A stretch of DNA of 22,059 nucleotides from a virus, in the IMG/VR virus record IMGVR_UViG_3300006793_000323, positions 1-22,059 of that record, one strand, 5' to 3'. The first letter of the stretch is position 1; the number at the start of each line of letters is the position of its first letter. A model generated the notes under the pieces. That model was not told where the DNA came from and ran no database searches. It worked only from the letters and a program-made list of their open reading frames with translations. Of this stretch, positions 9,001 to 15,900 are shown one piece after another. Position numbers and translations under genes: made by a program.

Positions 9001-9450
9001 TCACTTGGTACTCAAGGATTTACTGGAAACATAAGACCAAAAAATAAAGATGGAACTCATGTTCACATGCAGGCACCAGATGAAGTGATGAAGAGGTATG
9101 TCAATACCTTAGCAAAATATCAATACGGTGGTTTAGTAAGAGGACCTGGTGGCATTGACAATGTTCCTGCCATGCTGACTGCTGGTGAGATAATCATTGA
9201 CGTTGATAGTGCTGGTCCAGCAAGGAATTTGTTACTTGCTATGAATCAGGCATCAGACAAAGCAGGGATTATCAAAGCAATCAGAGACTATGCTCCTTAT
9301 GATGCAAGAGCAGAGCAGACAGTCATAGTCCCTGAGGAGTCTGAAGATGCGCCACAGGTGATGGCATCTGGTGGTTCCTCCTCAACAACATTGTTACCAG
9401 TTCTTATGGGTGGTTCAAATCCATTTGAGTTCTTGGAATATCAAGGTTAA
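6007..9450 (+). CDS. Tape-measure/hub protein with GH19 lysozyme-like and M23-like domains (paralogue 2)
   Basis: This 1147-aa protein starts one base after the previous stop. Residues ~100-145 are charged coiled coil; ~149-260 are hydrophobic (FGWLKRFIGNILMGLFLSKM); an Ala/Gly/Lys low-complexity run follows at ~274-310. Residues ~681-870 match GH19 chitinase/endolysin landmarks: a KGES motif with Glu714, TEEKMYVSAER with Glu721/722, then YIGRGHIQLTGRSNY. Residues ~925-1030 resemble an M23 (LytM) peptidase: Asp932, LGH with His981, and the HVH motif with His1018 and His1020. The usual first zinc-ligand His, four before Asp932, is Ala928, so activity is doubtful. VPAMLTAGEI follows at 1053-1062. 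Probable role: a virion-borne peptidoglycan-cutting tail protein that opens the host wall, replacing the lysozyme domain of T4 gp5. Confidence 0.85.
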   Translation: MAIIGALAKGLAKGGGRAVASNIMGRKKKVKPSAIAPRQDPQGQQQGQRKGSALVKSPTTAITKAMAPIQKVSTGPVAKGDYLAIIHEKVLTIEKIVTGVYKAEKDNLKAEKQADKDDDRKNREQKLETKDKKPEKKKPSLKQLPKLGVFGWLKRFIGNILMGLFLSKMVDFAGLLPGIVRAIDGITTFLADFGILMVDALTTFADWGIKAYNFTFGAIEKGIGPLFGENSDKVLGLIDTAIFLTTTIAAAMAAEALMGGGDDGPGLLDFIKGKGAAKGATAAKGATAAKGTAAAGAKGTAGVAGGAAATAAAVVAGVGLLSSALGEGAFQLRKIGKGLEGGAKQRYEEKGPLDPRKPLDWLLYQGARFVNHNLNGLGLLLDIVGAPFRYAIELISFGIMALLGDTEGMKKQRKNLAKFDARVREGIRQLLNVATLGFGFKEKGSFGNIFGDNEATKEMVAKMQEGGKVKGSGKGKVQRGIKTKKKKRKKLRLARPTREVMQPLPTVDEKKLDPDDVEKNNREWWDFLGWAGTGNAQKPLGQGGKILAEKTTKVGNELGKNEYFGPILRVASKLILDQDITSRDYSNIGRGINILVDDGLVKNKIGVLGYNQGGLAENLPQLDVTDWVSKTFEDTLRDDLKKKYLPNSSYGSTDGPGSIPGDRDSSSGELVPGSSPFIGSMKGARIGEQHLLDAMKKYNYTGDPAVLMAIVKGESNFQATEEKMYVSAERANKIFRGRFRDVAHAQQLINAGKKAFYDHVYQPKYVSMNEKPDDGYRYIGRGHIQLTGRSNYREIGELIGRDLEGDPLQLLNNPTVSAEAAVGFMINANKRYGKDINTMEGSLRTVGGSDTSWPQKRQYYEEYKKKIKSGQVGNNATPDGVEQGLPETPEMQAGASGYTVTRSGQTISNFSQLPPHHTYQRSKDGRGALVQDFTLYKNKKFFGIPVPSPVSGKVSWAGSAGGGGNWVELMSDSGQKVELGHFDKIGVKAGQTVKAFSTSLGTQGFTGNIRPKNKDGTHVHMQAPDEVMKRYVNTLAKYQYGGLVRGPGGIDNVPAMLTAGEIIIDVDSAGPARNLLLAMNQASDKAGIIKAIRDYAPYDARAEQTVIVPEESEDAPQVMASGGSSSTTLLPVLMGGSNPFEFLEYQG
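6841..6894 (+). repeat. 18-base in-frame tandem repeat (Ala/Lys/Gly low complexity)
   Basis: Units at 6841-6858 and 6859-6876 differ at one base and encode GATAAK twice. A third, degenerate unit follows at 6877-6894, and related Ala/Gly codons continue to about 6960. It probably makes a flexible or helical linker after the hydrophobic block of the tape-measure-like protein. The repeat could vary in copy number between relatives. Confidence 0.7.
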
Positions 9451-9473
9451 ATAGTAGTAAGAGGTAACTATAC

Positions 9474-10817
9474 ATGTCGCAAGAAGTATTTTCTAAGGAT
9501 GCTGAACCCACTAGTATTAAACAGATAGACATCCAGTCAAACGTAGACCAAAGTAAAATTGCTGGTCTTACTAATGGTTTTGCTGGAATGACTTATACAG
9601 AAAGTATCATGAGTGATACTATTAAAGTCAGAGTTAGTTTTATTGACAGTGGAGATAGTCTTGATGATAAAACTGTAACCGAGGCATTGCCTTTAGTTGG
9701 GCAAGAGCAGGTCAGATTAAAATTTTCTGATAATAATGAAAACACTTTAGAACCAATTTTATATGTCAATAAAATTACTAATAATGTAGATAGAACACAA
9801 GACTCGATGGTAACTTTAGATCTAGTATCTAAAGAGTTTATTCTGAATGAAAAGAAAAGAGTTAATCAAAGATTTGACGGCAAGGTTTCCGATCACATCA
9901 ATAAGTTGATGACTGACAAAAAATATCTTGGTACAGAAAAGACTGTTGATATCGAACAAACTTCAAACTTATATAATTTTTTTGGTAATAATAAGAAACC
10001 TTTTTATACATTGACTTGGCTGTGTAATAAATCTGTGTCAGAAGAAAATCAAACTCTTGGTAAGAGTGCTGGATATTTTTTCTATGAAACATCTGAAGGT
10101 TTCTTTTTTAAATCTATTGATGGTTTATTGAGTCAAGAACCAAAATTAAAGTTAATTTATAATGAAACACCCGACGTTAATGGTAATATCCCTGAAGGAT
10201 ATGATCAAAAGATTCTTGACTTCAAAAAAGATAACAGTACAAATGTGCAAAGCAAATTGCAGATGGGTGCTTTCTCTAGTAGAACGGTTTTATTTGATCC
10301 CTTTACATGCTACTATGAAGTAAAGGCACCAAACGTATCAGAGAAGGGTGTTGAGGAATCATTAACACTAGGTGGTAAAGATTTATATCTTGGAAAGAAA
10401 TTTAGAAATAAAGAGTTTGACCAGGAAGGAACGAACGAAGAGTTCTCAAGAACAACTTACTTCTTACTCGATAAAGGAACTGCTCCAGCTGGAGATGTTG
10501 ACCAACAACTTTCTAAGTCAGGAGAGGAGAACTTTGAGTATGGTCAAATTGCAAATCAATCTGTTATGAGGTACAATCAAATGTACTCTGCGAGAGCAAG
10601 TATAACGATTGCAGGTAATTTTTCTTTGCACGCTGGCGATGCGATTTACATAGATTCACCAGGACTTAAAAAAGAAAAGACTTCTGATGTGGATCGCAAA
10701 GATGGTGGGCTATATATTATAACGGATATCTGTCATCAAATTACATCTGAAGGAACATATACTCAATGCAATTTAGCTAGAGACTCTTTCGGAAGAAAAC
10801 CAAAATCACGTAATTAA
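9474..10817 (+). CDS. 27: Baseplate central hub protein, gp27-like
   Basis: The 447-aa protein has the strand-rich make-up of a hub ring protein. It opens with IKQIDIQSNVDQSKIAGLTN and a SIMSDTIKVRVSFIDSG strand block, then VTLDLVSKEFILNEKKRV, and ends with GDAIYIDSPG and a YIITDICHQI...YTQCNLARD closing segment. That last segment is common to gp27/GpD-type hubs, where it closes the second barrel. T4 gp27 (391 aa) forms the trimeric ring that holds gp5. The location one small gene upstream of gp5 supports the call. A GAGGT at 9461-9465, eight bases before the ATG, is one of the few good ribosome binding sites here. The identification rests on layout and fold-like features rather than on strong sequence identity. 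Confidence 0.7.
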   Translation: MSQEVFSKDAEPTSIKQIDIQSNVDQSKIAGLTNGFAGMTYTESIMSDTIKVRVSFIDSGDSLDDKTVTEALPLVGQEQVRLKFSDNNENTLEPILYVNKITNNVDRTQDSMVTLDLVSKEFILNEKKRVNQRFDGKVSDHINKLMTDKKYLGTEKTVDIEQTSNLYNFFGNNKKPFYTLTWLCNKSVSEENQTLGKSAGYFFYETSEGFFFKSIDGLLSQEPKLKLIYNETPDVNGNIPEGYDQKILDFKKDNSTNVQSKLQMGAFSSRTVLFDPFTCYYEVKAPNVSEKGVEESLTLGGKDLYLGKKFRNKEFDQEGTNEEFSRTTYFLLDKGTAPAGDVDQQLSKSGEENFEYGQIANQSVMRYNQMYSARASITIAGNFSLHAGDAIYIDSPGLKKEKTSDVDRKDGGLYIITDICHQITSEGTYTQCNLARDSFGRKPKSRN

Positions 10818-10822
10818 AAAAA

Positions 10823-11050
10823 ATGGAAAGTGTAGAAAAGCATATTGAAGTAGATAAAAAGATCCTTGAAGATCCAACTACTTCGCCCCAACAACGTCGC
10901 CACATTGAAGGCGAACTAAATGAACTCAATGTATATGTTGAGAATCATAAGGAAGAAATTGCTGCTGGTGACCATCATGATCCTACAGCATTAGAACTTT
11001 ATTGTGAGATGGAACCTGAAGCAGACGAATGTAGGATGTACGACGACTGA
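10823..11050 (+). CDS. CP12-like small protein
   Basis: This 75-aa acidic protein ends DPTALELYCEMEPEADECRM-YDD. The C-x8-C pair (Cys61, Cys70) followed by R-x-YDD is the C-terminal signature of CP12, the disordered Calvin-cycle regulator that locks GAPDH and phosphoribulokinase into an inactive complex. TTSP at 19-22 also aligns with the TTSPEC region of cyanobacterial CP12. The N-terminal cysteine pair is absent and the AWDxVEEL core is degenerate (GELNEL), so phosphoribulokinase binding may be changed. Cyanophages are known to carry cp12. Here it sits in the hub operon: 5 bases after gp27 in an A-run with no Shine-Dalgarno, and TGATG-coupled to gp5. It would be expressed late. Alternatively it is a virion protein that only resembles CP12. 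Confidence 0.72.
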   Translation: MESVEKHIEVDKKILEDPTTSPQQRRHIEGELNELNVYVENHKEEIAAGDHHDPTALELYCEMEPEADECRMYDD

Positions 11051-12897
11051 TGGAAGGAGGAACACTATTTAACCCTGGATTTCTTGGAGCGTCTTTCTTA
11101 TGGTGGGTCGGTCAGATTGCTGACGACTCTACTTGGAGGGAGAATATTAACGAAGGTAATTATGAGGACAAATATAGTATTCCTGGTTGGGGTAAGAGAT
11201 ATAAAGTAAGAATCATTGGTCTTCATGACCAAGGTGAAACTGATATTCCTTCAGATCAGTTGCCTTGGGCAAATATTATGTATCCTGTCACGGGAGGTGG
11301 ATTCCAAGCAAATGGTGGAGCATCATCTCAACTCCGTCAGGGGAACATGGTGTTTGGTTTCTTTCTTGATGGACAGGACCAACAAGTTCCTGTCATTATG
11401 GGAGTCTTGGGCAATAACTCTCAGACAGAACTATCCCAAATTATCGGTGATAATTCTGTAACTAACGCTCAAGCAGGAAGTATTGCGAAGAGTGGATATT
11501 CTACTGGTAAAAAAAGTAAAGGTAATGCAAAGGAGATTACTCCAGACCAAGACAAGGTAATTAAACAACCTGCAAGAAAGGGAACTACAGCAAAACATTC
11601 ATCAGGTAGCGCAAATTCTACTCCGACTGCTGCTTATGATCCTTTTGATCCAAATCTAGATAGATCTGCTGAGGCAACTCTCGCTCGTGAAGATGCAGCA
11701 GTAGCGGAAGCACTTGCCAGAGAAGCAGCTGCACAGAAGGAAGCACAGTCGGAGGCAGGACCAGGTGCTCCACCAGCACCAGGGGCAGCTCTTGAAAATG
11801 AATCCGTCCATCAAATCACTGCTGGAGATGTAAAAAGATCTGCTAAGTGTGATGAAAAGATTGTTTTGATGAAACCAGATGGGCAAAATAATCTAGTTCA
11901 GTCAGCATTGAAAGGTATTCAAACTGTAATAGAAAATCTTACTAGTAAAATTGATAAGTATCTTCAGGCAATCCAAAGTTATGTTGATGCTGTCTCTAGC
12001 ACTATTAATAATTTACAGAAATTAATCAGAGATGCTGCTTGTGAAATAGCAAAATATATCAAAATCCTTATGGATAAGGTAATGGAGTATGCGATGAAAA
12101 TACTCAATAAAGGAATGAATGCAGTTGTTGCGGCACTTCCATCATCTCTGAGATATCAATTCTCTGATATGAAAGAGGTTCTTACAGAATTATGCATGTG
12201 TTTATATAATAAATTGATGGATGGAATGTGTGATCTCATAGCAGGAGTTTTAAATGATGCTTTGAATCCAGACCAACTTGAAAAAGATGCTAATGACAGA
12301 GCATCAAAGGGTGTGGATGATAATGGAAAAACTCCTAATGATAAAACAAATCCTAAAGTTCCTATTTGTTATTCGGAAGACATTGTAAGTTCTGTTTTTG
12401 CAGGTAAAAAATCTGCTATTGATGATGCTAATAATAATCTTCTTGATAATATGAATGCATACATGGAAGATATCTCTAGCATGTTGGCAGGAGTATCAGG
12501 TGCCCTTGCTGATATAAAAAATTTGATTCCAGATATTAGTGGAGGTATGGCAGCTGCGATGAATTTTACCAATCTTAGTTTTAATGTTTTTGGGTGCGAT
12601 TTATCTCCTAATGTTGCTACATCAGATATATACACGTTCTGCGCTGGTGGTGATGGAACACCTCCAGGACAATTACCAAGTGAAGCATCTGTTGCAAAGG
12701 GAGTTGTCAATGCTACGGAAGGACCTGCAATTGAAGACACTCCGTATGTTGAACCCACTAGAGACACGCCACCAGTAATTCATCCTAAACCAGTAACTAC
12801 TGTGAATCCAGAAACAACAGAAATTACGAGTAGACCCTTGACTCAAGCAGAGCAAACGGAGAGACAAGCAGCCATAGATTCTCTTGATATTTCATGA
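11050..12897 (+). CDS. 5: Baseplate hub protein, gp5-like OB-fold without lysozyme domain
   Basis: Of the 615 residues, 18-122 match the N-terminal OB-fold of T4 gp5: WWVGQIAD, YKVRIIGLH (51-59), DIPSDQLPWANIMYPVTGGG, GNMVFGFFLDG and VPVIMGVLGNN all have direct T4 counterparts. After that the resemblance stops. There is no lysozyme domain and no beta-helix repeats. Instead there is an Ala-rich, charged linker (~190-250), then a long helical region (~270-520) with several cysteines, and a Pro/Thr-rich tail. The OB-fold should sit on the gp27 ring. The start codon shares its A with the stop of the CP12-like gene (TGATG). The missing functions seem to lie elsewhere: lytic domains in the 6007-9450 protein and a beta-helix in 19531-20163. 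Confidence 0.85.
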   Translation: MEGGTLFNPGFLGASFLWWVGQIADDSTWRENINEGNYEDKYSIPGWGKRYKVRIIGLHDQGETDIPSDQLPWANIMYPVTGGGFQANGGASSQLRQGNMVFGFFLDGQDQQVPVIMGVLGNNSQTELSQIIGDNSVTNAQAGSIAKSGYSTGKKSKGNAKEITPDQDKVIKQPARKGTTAKHSSGSANSTPTAAYDPFDPNLDRSAEATLAREDAAVAEALAREAAAQKEAQSEAGPGAPPAPGAALENESVHQITAGDVKRSAKCDEKIVLMKPDGQNNLVQSALKGIQTVIENLTSKIDKYLQAIQSYVDAVSSTINNLQKLIRDAACEIAKYIKILMDKVMEYAMKILNKGMNAVVAALPSSLRYQFSDMKEVLTELCMCLYNKLMDGMCDLIAGVLNDALNPDQLEKDANDRASKGVDDNGKTPNDKTNPKVPICYSEDIVSSVFAGKKSAIDDANNNLLDNMNAYMEDISSMLAGVSGALADIKNLIPDISGGMAAAMNFTNLSFNVFGCDLSPNVATSDIYTFCAGGDGTPPGQLPSEASVAKGVVNATEGPAIEDTPYVEPTRDTPPVIHPKPVTTVNPETTEITSRPLTQAEQTERQAAIDSLDIS

Positions 12898-12903
12898 TAA
12901 ATA
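12896..12903 (+). promoter_or_regulatory. Candidate late promoter for the giant structural gene
   Basis: GATAAATA matches seven of eight positions of the T4 late box. It overlaps the gp5 stop codon and lies 32 bases before the ATG at 12936. This is one of the few real intergenic gaps in the operon, which makes a promoter here more believable than one inside a gene. Confidence 0.6.
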
Positions 12904-12935
12904 CCACTATGATGAACAGTAATTCATAGCACCGA

Positions 12936-15900
12936 ATGTCGTTTAATATCTTCGGACCAACGCAAAAAAAAGATATTCAAGTTGGATATATTTCAACTGA
13001 TAGAGGTTATATACAAAATGTTAGCATCCTTGCTGCCAACAATTATGCATTTAAAAATCCTGGCACCACTTTTATCGTAGAGACGAGAGATGGAGTAAAA
13101 TATTTTAATATAAATGAGGTTAATAATTTAAAACCAGAGGATATTCTCCCAAGTAATACTGCTGCAGATGGAACTTGTCAGGGAGTGGTTGGTTTAAGTC
13201 CACAAACTATTGGAAATGCTGTTGCAATAGGAACTGGAAGTCCTGGTAATAATACAAATCTGCATGATTATCTTCCTCGCGGACCATATGGACAACGACC
13301 AACTGGACTTACACCTCCTACAGACCGACCAACTGGACTTACACCTCCTACAGACCGACCAACTGGACTTGGACCTGCTCCTACCGGCATTGGAACGGTT
13401 GGTAATGGAGGTCCGATTGTAGTTATCTCTGGGTGTGGTGGTGTTGGTGCATCTGCTGTTCCTATCATCGGTGATGATGGTGGTATTTTGGATATTGTAG
13501 TGACTTCTGGTGGATTTGGATATAGGTGTCCACCAAAAGTTAGTGTAATTGATCCAAATAAAAGGGGAAGTGGAGTTGTTGCTACATCAGTGATTGGTGT
13601 ATCAACATCTCCGACACTAATAACTTATGATGATGAGGATGATTTTGAAATATATGATTTCGATCCTAGAAATGGTATTCCAGGTCTCACTGGATATGGA
13701 AATAGAGTAGGTCCTGATGGAGATGATTTAGGAGACTGGGATCCAACTTTATATGCTACTTTTGCAAAGGATCCCATCGGTATTGAGATTGCAAGATACC
13801 AAAAATATTTAAAAGAATTAAGAAATCCTTGGTGGTCTACTAGAAAAGAGACTCCTTTAAATATTTCGTTTGGGAAAAAGAAAGATAGAGTAAAACATGA
13901 TGTACAACATCATGCTTGGGATGGTGATGAGAAACTTAAATCAGGACTCAACACTCAGTATAAAGATGTAGAGTTTGAGGTTTTCACTCAAGGTGGAAAT
14001 AATGCTGATAAAGGGTTGATATTTAAGTTTGTTTCGGAAGATGGATCCCACAAATTTCAATTCAAAGCAGAGAGTTATACAGACAGTAGAAAGACTAAAG
14101 TCACGAAAAAGATAAGAGTAAACACTACCTATTTGATTACTTCCTCAGGATCCTTTAAAGGGGGAGGAGTTGAGCAAGGTCTTATCGGAAATCTTGGAAG
14201 AGACGCAAAAGAAATTAAAGGCAATAATAAAAAAGGATCTACTATATTTGCCGACTTTGTTAGGTCATCTAATGACAATGATGATTTACAAATCAGAGCA
14301 ACTCAAGGTAGATTTACTGCGACTGGTGAAAGAAAATTTGAAGGACATTCTACAACTGACCTTGAATATAGATTTGATGTTAAGGGACCTGGTGCTGGTA
14401 CGGATAAGAAAATAAAACCATCATTCATGAACAACTATGCTATTTCTCCTGTTCCTGCATCAGATGTTCCTGGTAGTGATTTTGCTGGTAGATGGTGTAC
14501 CTTTGATTGGGAAGAAGATTTCCCTTATTCGGGTGAATATGTCTTCAGAGGAATGGCAGATAACATTGGTAAGATGTATCTTGATAATGAACTCATCATG
14601 GAAGCAAGACATTTTAGAGGAGATCCATTACCTTCTAATGTAATTAAAAAAACTGTTGAGGCAGGAGTTCATAAAATTAAGGTAGACCTGTTTAATGCAC
14701 CTCAGAAAGATAATACTTCTACCACTGTAAAAAATAATACGCAAGATGAGAAGAAAAAAATTCCTGTAAACTTTGATGTTTATGGTCAGGGAAGTAAGAG
14801 CAATACTGCTATTAATATGGTGTTTACTTCTGAAGATGGCAAGCATTCGTTTACATTTAAACCAGAAAAACTTAAAGGTAGTAAGTACGATTACAAGAAA
14901 ACAGTAAGAGTTTTTCCAAACACTCAATATAAAGTGCAAGCAATTGCTACTGCATCACATAGAATTAGAAGGAATGATCCATCACCAACCCCAAACAGTG
15001 AAACAAAATTTCCTATAGCAATCACGGGCAATTCTTCCACTTCGGGGTTAGAAGTTAATGATAGTGGAAAAAGAATTAGATATGATGATAATGCCGCCAA
15101 TGGTTTTGATGAGAACGCTCAACTTAGAATTATGTCATCGTCTCCTGGAGTTAATGCCAGATTCTCTAGAGATGGGTCAGAACTTGTGGTTAGGGGTTCG
15201 GGTGATGTCACCTTAAAGTTTAGTTGGGATGATAACCCCAATACCTCTGGACTCGCAGTAGGAAGACTGACAGTAGGAGGACAAGTTTTCCAACAGATTA
15301 ATGAAAAAGGTAGTCAAACCAAAACTGTTACCATTGGAAGTAATGTTTCAGGTGTTAGTGGTAATGAAAGAAGCACTCCTATTAACTATACGAATTTAAA
15401 TTCTGCAAATCTAGGACAAATCGATGTTTCGCGTAGTGGTAGTAGAATTAAATTAAAAGATGGTGACGGTAATGATACGAATGCATCTATTCGTATCCTG
15501 AATGTACGAAATGGGACAGCAAAATTTAGTAGGAGTGGCACGCAAATAATTACGACAGGTAATTGTAGAGTTACGATCAAGTTAGAGTGGGATGATAATC
15601 CAAGAACTGCTGGAGTTGCATTAGATTCTGTTGAAATTGGTGGAGTTAATTTCAGAAGAAGGGGTGAGGATGGAGATGTTACTAAAGATGTAACATTTGA
15701 GGCAGTAGAAGCACCCGTAAGTAGAGATCAAACCGTAAACTTGGTTCCAGAACAAGGAACTTTGAAATCAAATGCGTTCAAAAAAGGTAAACAGAAAGAA
15801 AATGGCACTAGATCTAATGTAATTTTTGCCGACATCATTGGGTCTGTAAATGATAATGATGACATGCAAGTGAGATGTGGTCAAGGAGTTTTTGTCCCAA

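Noticed and set aside
10812-10824. A-run between gp27 and the CP12-like gene as a second frameshift site
   Set aside because: The A-run lies after the gp27 stop codon, so ribosomes would already have terminated; reinitiation is simpler.
12369-12767. Open frame on the minus strand opposite gp5
   Set aside because: Low-information composition inside a clearly real gene on the other strand.
12904-12935. Short inverted repeat ATGAA...TTCAT in the leader of the giant gene
   Set aside because: A five-base A/T-rich stem is too weak to claim as an RNA structure.
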